A stretch of DNA of 64,000 bases. Source: Camarhynchus parvulus (taxonomy: Eukaryota; Chordata; Aves; Passeriformes; Thraupidae). The translations under genes were made by a program, and so were the position numbers. Where the stretch lies: the NCBI RefSeq assembly GCF_901933205.1, contig NC_044591.1:4685501-4749500 (forward strand), given 5' to 3'. This document shows positions 19,301 through 57,649 of this stretch, piece by piece. A model generated the notes under the pieces. It did not search any database. It was not told the origin of the DNA and was given only the letters and a program-made list of their open reading frames with translations. Position 1 is the stretch's first letter, and each line of letters starts with the position of its first letter.

Positions 19301-20393
19301 AAAGGGGCTTTGCTCAGGTGAGGTATCACACAAGTAGAAGCAATTATACTACAGCACATCCCTGGTGTTTCTGTTGTGTCTGAGCCATACCAGGGCTGGG
19401 GCAGGTGTGACTCCTCATTTCAGAACCTACTTTTGTCTTGGTTTTACAAACCAGGCCTTCTCTAACCTGTGTGAGATTGAAAATGTGATAATTTAAAAAT
19501 GTTCTTTCTTCCCTGTTTTGCTCCTTCCCTCAGGTTCACGGGTCTCAAGGGACGTTAAGGGTGGACAACCAGAACCCCCTGGGCATCACAGAGCATGGGA
19601 CTTCTGTGTCCATCTGTCCCCAGACCCAAGCTGAGCGCTACAGAGATGCATACAGGGAGCTCTTCCGGCACTTCCTGAGGACCCTGAAAGGTGGGACAAG
19701 GCTTAAATTGATGGCTGGTGTTGCTTTGGGTTGGCTTTGTTGGGGGAGGCACCATGTCAGGTCATGGAGATGGGTGGGGAATGATGATCTGAAACTCTGT
19801 GCTGGGAAGAAATGAGAGTTGGGAGTAGAAATTACCTTGGACCTTACTGTCCTTTGTGATGAAAGCAGCTGTTTGTGACAGCCAAGCTATCCTCAGCCAG
19901 AGTCCTGGCTGCCCAGAAGGGATAAAAATCACAGAATCATGGAGTGGCCTGGGTACAGTGAGGCTTTGAAGACCATCTAGTCCACACTATCCTCAGCCAG
20001 AGTCCTGGCTGCCCAGAAGGAATAAAAATCACAGAATCATGGAGTGGCTTGGGTAGGAAGAGGCTTTCAAGACCATCTAGTCCAAGCTATTTTTATTCAA
20101 CAGTATTTCAGTTGTTGTGGCTGCATTGACAGGGCAGGAGGAGAGGGCTGGAATGTTTTAAGTCCTGCAGCCTCAGTGCTGTGGTGGGATCTGTGCTCAC
20201 AGGGGACCATGGGTTTCATCCAGTGCTTTGTTCCTGTCCCACAGGCCAGGAGCCCCCCGTGGTCACCAAGGAGCAGCTCCTCTGGACCATCCAGGTCGCT
20301 GCAGCAGCCGAGCAGTCCTGGAGGAACAGATCTGCTGTGGACTTGCACAGCGGTGCCACGGATCCGCCCGGGGTCAAGGCTGAGCTCGTGTGA
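13388..20393 (+). CDS. CGGBP1/BED-like zinc finger fused to Gfo/Idh/MocA oxidoreductase
   Basis: Complete 9-exon gene: 13388-13623, 14481-14999, 15959-16029, 16433-16541, 17171-17301, 17683-17790, 18683-18801, 19534-19690 and 20245-20393 (TGA 20391-20393). It totals 1599 nt, 532 aa; all introns are GT/AG and phases join exactly. Residues 1-79 (exon 1) resemble the CGGBP1 finger: AAEFSEL, then C38-x2-C41-x13-H55-x5-H61 and basic flanks. Residues about 80-187 are a Pro/Ser/Thr-rich linker. From 188 the fold is that of inositol 2-dehydrogenase/YrbE-like enzymes: a nucleotide-binding LVLFGAG (G193, G195), FCEGLPSLD, GFYKRFDPALQF, GGIFYNAAVHDIDI and a C-terminal HGSQGTLRVDN segment. The usual FCEKP lysine is G283 and the usual catalytic Asp is N361; H365 is kept. 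NAD(P) binding is therefore plausible, catalysis doubtful. Shares a promoter with the CCDC27-like gene and converges on TP73. I know no named orthologue in mammals at this position. Confidence 0.9.
13639..14032 (+). repeat. Pyrimidine-rich tandem repeat in intron 1 of the fusion gene
   Basis: Begins 16 nt after the exon 1 donor. Irregular units of about 55-66 bp contain CTGCTCGGGCT and CACCCGGCCTTTCCCTGCC. Repeat copies start near 13639, 13694, 13760 and 13816 and then degrade. Confidence 0.8.
14140..14320 (+). mobile_element. CR1-like fragment, degraded
   Basis: CR1-type words including GGCTGAGGGAGCTG and a tail reading GTCCAACCTTAATGATTCTT. A second related tail follows at about 14400-14463 (GATGATCCTTGTGTGTCCCT). 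Both lie in intron 1 of the fusion gene. Confidence 0.5.
15016..15200 (+). repeat. Two-copy direct repeat (~100 bp) in intron 2 of the fusion gene
   Basis: GCCTTGCCTTCCTCTCTGG and the following AAACTCTGTAGCAGCCCC recur about 100 bp downstream with a few substitutions. Confidence 0.7.
16865..17142 (+). mobile_element. Possible LTR fragment in intron 4 of the fusion gene
   Basis: AT-rich block with AATAAA near 17073, then a pyrimidine-rich stretch and a CCTAACA end, giving an LTR-like R-U5 layout. It stops about 28 nt before the exon 5 acceptor at 17171. No target duplication was identified, so this is tentative. Confidence 0.35.
17340..17412 (-). mobile_element. CR1 3' tail fragment
   Basis: Reads GGAATGGTTTGGGTGGGAAA then GGACCTTTAAGCTCATC, the reverse complement of a CR1 3' end. 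Confidence 0.75.
18878..18962 (-). mobile_element. CR1 3' tail fragment
   Basis: Reads ACAGAATCATTGAGGTTGGA then AAAGACCTCCAGGATCATC, typical reverse-oriented CR1 tail, in intron 7 of the fusion gene. Confidence 0.8.
19887..20086 (-). repeat. 100-bp tandem duplication carrying a CR1 tail
   Basis: Two copies (19887-19986 and 19987-20086) of a unit starting CTATCCTCAGCCAGAGTCC and containing ATCACAGAATCATGGAGTGG, a reversed CR1 end. The unit's first bases recur at 20087. Lies in intron 8 of the fusion gene. Confidence 0.85.
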
Positions 20394-23300
20394 CAGCCAC
20401 TCCCACCCAGTGGCCTCAACAGAAGCCTGGATGGTGGTTTGGTGTTCCCAGCAGACAGAGGCACTTCTGAACCAGGAGCACTTGGTGCTGGGGCAGGGCA
20501 GGGTTCCTACCATGTCAGACAGAGCCTGCAAGAAATTCCGTGTGGTTTCATCCTGGTGGCTTTTCCTCCTGGAGGGTGCTGCTGGCCACAGAGCTCTGTT
20601 TGCCTGGGAGAAGAGGGATGCTCCTCGGGCCAGGCAGGGTGGTGTAGGTTCACCAGTAGCTGGGATGAGGGAGAAGTCTCCCCTTGGAGAGGGAACAGCC
20701 ACTGTTGTCCTCTGCCTGGAGGAGAAGTCACAAGCAGCAGGCGCCTTCCCAGCAGTGCCACAAGGAAGGTGATGTAATGCTCAAAAAACCACAGGAGCAT
20801 CTGTGAGTATGTTTAGATTGGATATATGAAAGAGATTCTTCCCTTTGAGGGTGGTGAGGGGCTGGAATGGATTTCCCAGAGAAGCTGTGGCTGTCCCATC
20901 CCTGGAAGTGTTCAAGGCCAGGTTGGACAGGGCTTGGAGCAACCTGGGGTAGTGGAAGGTGTCCTTGCCATGGCAGGGGTGGGATGGGATGAGCTTTAAG
21001 GTTCTTTCCAAACAAACCAGTCTGGGTTCCATGATCCTGGTTGGGACACAGGCCCCAGCAGAAGGCAGAGCCACGGGCCAGGCAGTGTCTGCCAGGAGCT
21101 TTGCACCTTTGTCATGTGTGGAGCTCTCTGCAGCTGTGCGGCTCTGACTGTTCCTGTCTGGCTGTCACATGCCAGTTTTCAAGATCTTTTGAAACCTTTT
21201 TTTTTTGTATTTTTATTGAATTACAACAACATTCTTGACTTCTTCCATTCCAAGGCATTAGTTTATAAACTTTTTGCAAGAACCTTTAGTTCAATCCATT
21301 TCCAATTCCTACCTGTGGAATATATACTCCTAAAACTAGAAATAATGGTGAAATTTGTGTTCTTTTTGGGAAATCGTTTTTAACAGTGTCATTTTTCAAG
21401 CTCAGAAAAACTGTGTCTTAATGCTTGTTCTCCATTCCATTCACTATTTTTTAGCCATTTATTAAGAAAAAAAAAAAAGTTTTATGTGTTCAGAAGCTGG
21501 TTTTTGCCTCTCTGTACTTGCTGTAGCAGATTAGTACACAATGGTAGTTTTCTTTTTTGTTTCAGTAGCTTTAGGCCCTTTGAGGTCCTACAGTTGAAGG
21601 TTTACTCTGGGTTAAGAGGGCACTTTCTGTCCAATTTTAATTTCCAGATGCAGGAATTCCCACATGTGCTTTTATTGTGTTACAAAAACAAAAACAAAAC
21701 AAAAACAAACCAACAAAAAAACAACCCAAAACAAAAGAGTAACCACAGCTATAAAAATAACACATTTTCCAAAGATGACATTACAAAAAATACAATTCCT
21801 ATCACAGAGTGATCCATTAATACTGCTGGAAACAGCCCCAGGAACTCTGGAAATGTGAGTGGTTGTTGCAAAAGCTTTAAAGCATTAAAGTGCTTTCCTG
21901 AGCCATTTCCTGGGGACACAGATCACTGTCAGCCACGCCAGGGGAGTTCCCAATCCCAAAGATTCCCAATCCCTGTGGTGTGAGGGGTGGGATGGCCTCA
22001 GGGATGGTGACTGCACCTGCAGCTCATCAGTCCCTGAGGAAGAGGAGGGACAAGAGGCAACTTCTGTGTGCTGAAGGCTCAGAGCTGCTGTGGGACACCC
22101 AGACAAGGCCTTGGAAGGAGGAGGGTCCCAGCCCAGGGCTGTGGGTGCAGCACATGCAGTGGTCACACTCCTGTCCCCCTGGAGAGGGAGCATCCACTGC
22201 CTGCCTGGAGGAGAAGTCACATCTCAGGTGAGCCCTGGTGGGATTTCAGCACTTCTGCTCTTGCTTAGAGGGTCCAGGGCTTTGGGAAGGGTATCCAGCC
22301 CCTTCCCCGGCCTGGGGGTGATGGGAAGCAGGTGCAGGGCTGCCTTTGGAGGCCTCCAGAGGGAGAGTGCAGCAGTGGGAATGTGCTGGGCAGCATCATC
22401 TCTGTGCAGGTTCCCTCAGGCTGCCCAAAATCTCGAGTGACCCAGGGCTGAGGGGGCAGATGCAGCAGCTCCCTGCCCTCCCTCCCACAGCGACAGCTCC
22501 TGAGACTTCCAGTGCCTTTCCAGGACTTGTTGTGGGACATTGCCTTCCCAAAAGTGTAGGGAATGAACAATCAGGGAGGGAACACACCTATTTGTGTCCT
22601 TGCTTTCTGTGAAGGCTTTTTTCCCAATCTGAATCAACAGAGAAATTGCAGCTGGGGAAAATGACGAGGAACAGAAGAGAATTGGGCAGCCAGTTCATGC
22701 TGTGCTCCAAAAAGATGGAATTTACACCATGACATTCCAGCTTGTCAGGTCTGACCTGTCAACAAAACTCCCCAAGGGAGCAGGGAAGGATTATCCAGTC
22801 CTCTGACTTCCCAGGACAATCACTGGCTTTCCCCCTCCTGCACAACTGCATGCAAGAGATTCAGAGGAGGGAAAAAACTGAGTTTTGAATAGATAAGGCT
22901 GGAGACAGGATTGTCTGCATGTTTACATGCTACAACATGGAATTAATTTACTTGACACTGCGGTGTCTCAGGAGTCAGTATCAATTTTTAAAGCTTACAT
23001 GAAAATAAATCTTTCTCTCTCCTTACAGCACAATGAGTTTACTGTATGTACATTCTGTTTATATACACCAACCTTTAAGTACAAGAACACATTGGTCAGG
23101 GACAAACAGGGTCTTTCTGGCTCTACTGAGGGCTGAGGGAAGGGGTGCATTTGGCAGTCCATGGAAAAACAAGGATGTGGCTTCACACCAGTCCCTGGCA
23201 ATGCCTGCACAGGTCAGAGCTGAGTCTGTTGCAGTGACAAAGCCCTCTCAGTTTGGGACACCATGAAGAACATGGACGGTGAGCAGGGATGAGAAAAATG

Positions 23301-23615
23301 TGCTGTCCTTACACTGCTGGGTGCAGGGATGCTCCAGGAAAACACAAACCACACAGTGCCTCCTGTGCCGTGGGCAGGCAGAAATCCCACTCTGGCTGCT
23401 GAGCTGGCTCAGCTGCCCTCCTCCTTTCCTTCCTCCTCCTCCTCACCTCCAGTTTCCTCCCCAGGCAGGCACCTCCTGCCTGGCTCAGGGCCTGCAGTTC
23501 CCCTGGATATAACAAACTTAAACTTCTCCAGGTGCCCAAGGCTGCAAATACATTTTTGAGGGGGTGAAGGGAGTTTATCACCCCGCCGGTGTCTCGCTGC
23601 CACCTCAGGAGCCCC
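20394..23615. other. Convergent 3' region between the fusion gene and TP73
   Basis: No coding exon supported. The left part holds the fusion gene 3' UTR and a CR1. On the minus strand candidate TP73 poly(A) signals are TTTATT (AATAAA on minus) at 21671-21676, 21458-21463 and 21212-21217; the last is followed by an A-rich run in transcript sense. An A/C-rich simple stretch (AAAACAAAAAC type) spans 21684-21740. Related words (CCTGGAGAGGGA, GCCTGGAGGAGAAGTCAC) occur near 20690-20730 and 22180-22215, suggesting a further old dispersed repeat. Confidence 0.45.
20798..21050 (+). mobile_element. CR1 LINE 3' fragment
   Basis: Words in order: ATTCTTCCCTTTGAGGGTGG, CAGAGAAGCTGTGGCTGTCC, GGCCAGGTTGGACAGGGCTT, CCATGGCAGGGGTGGGATGG and TTTAAGGTTCTTTCCAAAC. 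Confidence 0.85.
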
Positions 23616-50914
<27,299 letters not shown>

Positions 50915-51124
50915 CTGGGGGAAAGGGAAACGGCAGGGTTAGCACTGCCAGAGTGTCACTGTGTGCTGTGCTGTGCCATGCTGTGCATTCTGTGCTGTGT
51001 CATTCTGTGCCGTGCCACGCTGTGCTGTGCCATCTCACTCCAGCAAAGCAGCTCTCCAAGGAATCCCTCAATCCCAACTCCCTGCCAGCAGCACAGCAGG
51101 GACCAGAGAGCCCCGGAGCCCGTG

Positions 51125-51760
51125 GCAGGGGACACACAGGTCAGGGACCCCAGGGTCCCTTGTGGGGACACCCAAGACCGGAGACCCCAGAGCCGTCATG
51201 GGGACACTCAGGACCAGAACCCTCCAGAGCCCAGCGTGGGGGACACTCAGGATCAGAGCCCATTATGAGGGACAGTCAGGACCAGAGCCCCCCAGAACCA
51301 TTGTGGGGACACAGAGGACCAAAAACCCCCAGGGGCCATCACGAAGGACACACAGAACCTGAGACCCTCAGAGCCATTGTGAGGAACACTCAGGACCAGA
51401 CTCCCCCAGAACCATCATGGGGACACAGAACCAGAACCCTCCAGAGCCCAGTGTGGGGGACACCCAGGACCAGAGACCCTCAGAGCCATCATGGGGGACA
51501 CAGAGGACCAGAGACCCCCAGGAGCCATTTTGGGGGACACTCAGAACCAGAGACCCTCAGAACTATTGTGGGGGACATTCAGGACCAGAACCCTGCAGAG
51601 CCCAATGCAGAGGACACTTAGAACCAGAGCCCATCATGAGGGACACTCAGAACCAGAGCTCCCCAGGGCCCATCATGGGGACACAGAGGGCCAGAGACCC
51701 CCAGGGGCCATTTTGGGGGACACTCAGGACCAGAACCCTCCAGAGCCCATCCTGAGTGAC
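51125..51760. repeat. ~38-40-bp minisatellite upstream of TP73 exon 2
   Basis: Units with GGGGACACTCAGGACCAGA and CCCCCAGAGCCATCATGG. Starts about 210 bp upstream (TP73 sense) of exon 2 acceptor at 50914. Confidence 0.9.
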
Positions 51761-52260
51761 CACAGCACTGGGCACCCCCGTGGCCCACGGTGGGGGACAG
51801 TGCCCACAGGCCAGGGCAGCAGGCAGGGGTGAGCCAAGCTCAGTAAAACGAACCCTTTTGTCACCAAACCCCTCCTGGATGCTGCTGCACGATCATAACC
51901 AGAGCCACGCTCAGCCCAGGCCATTCCCTTTGTCCCTGCAGGAGGATTCTTGGAGCAAAGCAGCCCAGCCCAGCTCTCCCGTGTGCCCAGAGCCTCTCAG
52001 AGCCAGCAGCTGCAGCCGGAAGCTTCACGGAGCCATCTTGAGCCTCGTGCTGCCTTCCCCTCTGGGCAACCATCATCCTCCTCCCTCAGCCTCTGCCTGC
52101 CAGCAGCAGCACCCCTTCCCTGCGCTGGCTGACACCCCCAGGCACAGCTGGCTGCCCCTTTCCCCCTTGCTGGTGTTAGCATCCCACCTGATAGTGAAAA
52201 CCTGACACTCGGGAGCTGCTGAGGGCAGGGCTGAGCCAGGGATGCTGCAGTGCAGGGCAG

Positions 52261-52515
52261 CTGCTCCCCGAGCCAGGGATGCTCCCCGAGCCAGGGATGC
52301 TCCCCGAGCCAGGGATGCTCAGCTGGGGCCCCTGGGACTCAGCTGGGGACCTGCTGGCTGCAGGGGAGGGAGTTAAAATGAAAGCAGGGAACTTTTCCCC
52401 GCCAGTTTCGACAAAGCACAGCAAGCGCAGCCACCCTGCCTGGAGGAATTCCCAAGCACAGGGGGGCACAGGAGGGCACAGGAGGGAACAGGAGGGCACA
52501 GGAGGGCTCGTTCCC
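52261..52515. repeat. Short tandem repeats
   Basis: Three 18-bp units CCGAGCCAGGGATGCTCC at 52268-52322, and four units of GGCACAGGAGG type at 52461-52510. Confidence 0.85.
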
Positions 52516-52989
52516 CACGGGTGCCATGTCAGGGACAGCCAAAAGCAGAGTCTGATGTCCTCCCATCCCTCCTCACCCCACGTGTGACACACACAGAGAA
52601 ACGAAAGGAGCCACGGGCAGCTCTGAGAGAAGCCCAGAACAGACGATGCAGGGGACAGAACAGGACTGCTGGCGCTCTTACCCCTCTTCCATGCTGCTTT
52701 CCCTGGCCCAGAGCAGCTTCAGGAAGTAGCCAGGCCTTTTCCTCCCGAGGAGAAAGCACCTCTGCGCCGCCCCGGCTGTGTGGTCATCGGGGTGACACCA
52801 GCTCTAACCACGTGGCTGCTCTCGTTTTCAAAAGGGAACAAATCTGACTATTTTAAGGGCGTTGCAGAAGTTCCCTTTCACTCTTTGTGGCTGTGCAAAG
52901 CCAGGCCAGCTTCTCGTGGTGTTTGAGCTCTGAACTGAGGGGTGCAAGGGGAAGTTGGGGTGGTGGGTGCTGTCAAAGCACATCCCTGC

Positions 52990-53860
52990 TGCTCTGATCC
53001 CTGCTCATCACCTCTGCAGCAGCAGCGACAGCCCAGCAGCAAGCACCTGGCTTGGTAAAGAATTTACCAATCAATTTACCTACAGATAGGGTTCCCCAAA
53101 TTTTCTCTGGTTCCCCAAAGTTTTTCAGGGATTGCTGGAGGCTTTCACTTTTGGGAAGCTGGGAAAGCACTGTGGTGGGATAAATAAATGTGATAAATAA
53201 ATGTGATAAATAAATGTTAAAATAGTGATGTGATGGTGAGGTGTGACTGTGTTCACAGGGGTCTGAGGATGAGGGAAGAGATAAGGTTTATTGGTTTATT
53301 ATTTTATGATATATATTACATTAAAACTATACTAAAAGAATGGAAGAAAGGATTTCATCAGAAGGCTAGCTAAGAATAGAATAAAAAAGAATGATAGCAA
53401 AAGCTCTGTCTCAGACTCTTTGCCTGAGCCAGCTGGGCTGTGATTAGCTATTAATCAGAAACATCTAACATAGACTAATCACAGATCTACCTGTTGCATC
53501 CCACAGCAGCAGATAACCATTGTTTACATTTTGTTTCTGAGGCCTCTCAGCCTCTCAGGAGGAAAAATCCCAAAGAAAAGATTTTTCATAAAATGTGTCT
53601 GTGACACTCTGATCCCTGCTCATCACCTCTGCAGCAACAGTGACAGCCCAGCAGTTGGTAAAGAATTTACCAACCAATTTACCTACAAATAGGGTTCCCC
53701 AAAATTTGTCTGGTGTTGATTTAATTCCCTCTGAAAGGAGGTGCCATGTGGAGCCCTGTTTCAGGGATTGCTGGAGGCTTTTTGGGAAGCTGGGAAAGCA
53801 CTGTGGTGTGATAAATAAATGTGATAAATAAAATGTTAAAATAGTGATGTGATGGTGAGG
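52990..53860. repeat. ~250-bp direct repeats flanking a solo LTR
   Basis: 52990-53242 and 53607-53855 are homologous (CTGATCCCTGCTCATCACC, TAAAGAATTTACCAA, AATAGTGATGTGATGGTGAGG). The LTR at 53243-53606 sits exactly between them. Confidence 0.9.
53243..53606 (-). mobile_element. Solo LTR, copy 3 (same family), reverse orientation
   Basis: Left end TGTGACTGTGTTCACAGGGG, right end TGTGTCTGTGACA, the reverse complement of the 24358 family. No short target duplication; the flanks are instead the ~250-bp direct repeats. Confidence 0.85.
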
Positions 53861-54248
53861 TCCTGCAGAAGGAAAAGTCACCCTGTGGGAAGCAGTGGGA
53901 GCTTTGTGCAACACCAAAATCAAAGGTAAATCAGGGAAAACCTTAAAGCCTGATTCTGCATTGCTCTGGAAGCATTCCTGGTGGCTTGGATGCCATTCCT
54001 GTGCCCAAGGATGAGCAGATGGCACCTGGGGCTGAGCTCAGGAGCAGCCACAGCCCAGCTCAGCTCCCTGCTGTCACCAGAGGGAACACCTGGGGGGGTT
54101 CATCCTCACTTGCTCCAGCAAGAGCTCTCCAGCCAGGAGGATTATCACCTGCAGAGACCCCAAACTGCTCATTAAAGTGGGGATCTCCTCTCCCACCAGG
54201 GAAAGGGTGCAGCAAAGAGAATTCCAGCAAGGAATCCTCCATCCCTCC

Positions 54249-54632
54249 TGTCACAGACATCTTCTATGAAAAATCCTTTCCTTAGGATTTTTCCTCCTGA
54301 GAAGCTGAGAGGCTTCAGGAACAAACTGTAAACAATGATTATCTGCTGCTGTGGAATGCAACAGGTGCATCTGTGATTGGTCTCATGTGGTTGTTTCTAA
54401 TTAATGGCCAATCACAGCCCAGCTGGCTCGGACTCTCTGTCCGATCCACAAACCTTTGTTATAATTCCTTCTTTTCTATTCTTAGCCGGCCTTCTGATGA
54501 AATCCTTTCTTCTATTCTTTTAGTATCGTTTTAATATAATATATATCATAAAATAATAAATCAAGCCTTCTGAAGCATGGAGTCAGATCCTCGTCTCTTC
54601 CCTCATCCTCAGACCCCTGTGACACCATCACA
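54249..54632 (+). mobile_element. Solo LTR, copy 4 (same family), TSD CCCTCC
   Basis: 384 bp starting TGTCACAGACATC and ending CCATCACA, with exact CCCTCC at 54243-54248 and 54633-54638. AATAAA near 54555. Perfect target duplication suggests a relatively young insertion. Confidence 0.92.
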
Positions 54633-55114
54633 CCCTCCCACCTCGCTGAGGCAGTGGGGGATGCTTGGCACGGCTGGCACAGCTCAGCAGGGACCTGCAC
54701 TGGATTTATTGCAGGTTTCTAAGGGAAAAAAAAAGACCAAAGAGTGCAAACCAGGGGGTTGGTGCTGAGATCCAGGATTGCCGGTGGGATTTGCTGAGAG
54801 CCGCGCTCCAGCGTTCCCTGGGTTGCTGCTTCCCTCTGTTGCTAGCCAGGGCATTGCAGGGAGGTTGAACACGGGAAAAGAGCCCGGCAGCGGGGAGAGA
54901 AAACCTGCCAGGAGGTGATGCTACACCTCTGAGCCCCGCGGGACCCGGCTCAGCCCCGGGATGCGGGACCCAGGTCCGCTTCCCTGGGAGCAGCCACTGA
55001 AATAACACCCAAAGATTAGCGTGGAAAAGCTCCACGCACTCAGTTTTCCACTGGAAAACCCAGCCCCAGATAGAGGGAGAAGGAAAAGGAAGGATCAAGG
55101 TCCCTGCAGCCACC

Positions 55115-55820
55115 CCAATATTGGAGAACAACTCCCTGGAGAAGCAGAGTGAACCTCAGCCCATCCAACCGTGCCTCACGCACGTGTTGTGACCACAGAG
55201 GTCACATAATAAATAAAATAGAAATATTAGAATGATTAATAAGGTCTAATGGATTATTGGAATGATTATAAACTCATTTTTTTTTCATCAGTATTGGAGA
55301 ACAAGTGCCTGGAGAAGCAGAGCAGATGAACCTCAGCCTATCCAACTGTGCCTCACGCACGTGTTGTGGCCACAGAGGTCACATGATAAATAAAATAGAA
55401 ATTCTAATAAATATTAGAATGATTAATAAGGTCCAATAAATTATTGGAATGATTATAAACTCAATTTTTTTCATCAATATTGGAGAACAACTCCCCGGAG
55501 AAGCAGAGCAGATGAACCTCAGCCCATCCAACCGTGCCTCACGCACGTGTTGTGACCACAGAGGTCACATAATAAATAAAATAGAAATTCTAATAAATAT
55601 TAGAATGATTAATAAGGTCTAATAGATTTTTGGAATTATTTGGAATGATCCTTGGAGAAGCAGAGCAGAACCTCAGCCCATCCAACGTGTGCCTCACTCA
55701 CGTGTTGTGACCACAGAGGTCCCATGATAAATAAAATAGAAATTCTAATAAATATTAGAATGATTAATAAGGTCCAATAAATTATTGGAATGATTGTAAA
55801 CTCAATTTTTTCATCACAAT
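55115..55820. repeat. Four-copy ~155-190-bp tandem repeat with E-box and nuclear-receptor-like words
   Basis: Units contain GAGAAGCAGAG, CCATCCAACCGTGCCTCACG, CACGTG (55181, 55358, 55544, 55699), GTGACCACAGAGGTCAC and an AT-rich half with AATAAATAAAATAG. Lies between TP73 exon 2 and WRAP73. Confidence 0.9.
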
Positions 55821-56534
55821 GAGGTGAAGGGCACCGTGGGCTGTCAGCCTTGCTGGGATCTGGCTGGGTTTGCTCACTGAGTTTCTGCACTCTCTGGAAG
55901 GAGCATCTTTGAGCTCACTATCAACTTCAGGGCTCAGGTTTAGCACCAGAAAAGCCCAGAATTTGTTATTCACTGCTATCCCACCACTCCAACAGCCCAG
56001 AAGGAAACATGACAACCTGAAAGGGAGATAAATGCACAAACCCGATGTAACAGGGTTATAACTAATTCCTAAGGACTCTCTGGGAAAGCAGGAATTCTCA
56101 GAGCTGTTTCCACCTCTCACACGGAGCTGCTCCATGATTTGGGATCTGGCCCTGGCCTTTCTCTCCTCCTCACAACGAGACCCATCAGGCTCATCCAGCC
56201 CACAGCAAACAACTCAATGTCTGCAAAAAATGCTGCCAGTCCCACGGTGTCACACCGCTGCCCTGTGCCATCACTCATTTGTCCCAGACTGCTCAATTCA
56301 AAATGAGCTTTGTAAAAGCAATGAGGAGCCAGGGAGCTTTCCTGGAGCACACTTTGAGTCTCAGGACCCTTCCATGGGGTCCAGCAGCTCATCAACAATT
56401 TTCTCCTGAGAAGGAGAGAAATCCTGGTGGCAGCCCTGCATCCCACCAGCATCCAGCCCCTCCACTGCTTCTCCCATTCAAGGCTCCTCCAAAAGTGCTC
56501 TCACTCTGGAGTTAAGCCACTTGGGAGCAAACTT

Positions 56535-56905
56535 CCCAAAAAATTTTCCAGAAAAAGCACCAGTCCAGTTGGTATCTGGAATTTTTTTCCCTTAAAAGAT
56601 ACAAGCATGGCTTGCTTTGCACTTTCCAAAAATATTTTGCAGAAAAAGCACCAGTCCAGTTGGTATCTGGAATTTTTTTTCCCCTTAAAAGATACAAGCA
56701 TGGCTTGCCTTCCACTTTCCAAAATAGTTTTTTCCAGAAACTTTTTCCAGAAAAGCACCAGTCCAGTTGGTATCTGGAATTTTTTTCCCTTAAAAGATAC
56801 AAGCATGGCTTGCTTTGCACTTTCCAAAAAAATTTTCCAGAAAAGCACCAGTCCAGTAGGTATCCAGAGTTTTTTTTCCCCTTAAAAGATATAAGCATGG
56901 CTTGC
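56535..56905. repeat. ~92-bp tandem repeat, four copies
   Basis: Units with GCACCAGTCCAGTTGGTATC, a T-run, CCCTTAAAAGATACAAGCAT and GGCTTGC.TTGCACTTTCC. Confidence 0.92.
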
Positions 56906-57649
56906 TTTTCATTTGTAAAAGCAAGAGGGAAAGTAGTATGAAATAGAAGCATTAAAGAAGGCAAACTAATAGAAAACTTTCGATATTCTGTCACAACCCC
57001 ACCACAAATCACCCTCCAGCTGCATTATGGAGAAACTCACACACCCCCAGAGCAAGGGGCTTCCTTTTGTAGGTTTTTCCTTTCCTCCTACCTGAGTTTT
57101 GAGTTCCCCCGGAGGTTTCCCGCAGGCAGGAGTGGCCTGGGATTGAGGATCTACGTTATCTACCGCCCTGCACACGGGAGTAGCGTCCCGGTCGCCAAGG
57201 CAATGACATTGGAGCCGCTGAAAAGCTCTGTGAAAAGTGAGGCGAAATCCTTCCTGCCATAGGAGGCAGCTGAAACAGGGGGTGGGGAGTGCTCAGCCAA
57301 GCGTGCCAGGGAATTAAAGCTGGCCAAAGTGACGCCAGGGCGAGCTGGGCTGTGCGGGATGTAAGAGTGGGGACGCCCTGTGTGGAAAGGCAGAGCATTG
57401 GGAATATTTCTGTGTCTGTTCCCTGAAAGATTCAGGTGTCCTGTGGCTGCTGTCTCGCTGCGAGTCCTTCCTTTCAAAAAACTATCCTACACAGCATCGT
57501 TTCTATTAGTTCCTCTGTCCCCTCCATATTTATTTATCTATTAATTGATTGATTCCAGTCATTTCACATCCTTTTTGCTGCGGTCTCTCTATTCCAATTA
57601 TTAGTTCCTCTGTCCCCTCCGGGGAATCTGGCGGGACATCCCACCTGTG

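Noticed and set aside
57040..57100. Possible TP73 noncoding exon 1 donor (CTCAG then GTAGGA on minus near 57092)
   Set aside because: A single donor-like match with no other support; TP73 exon 1 left unplaced.
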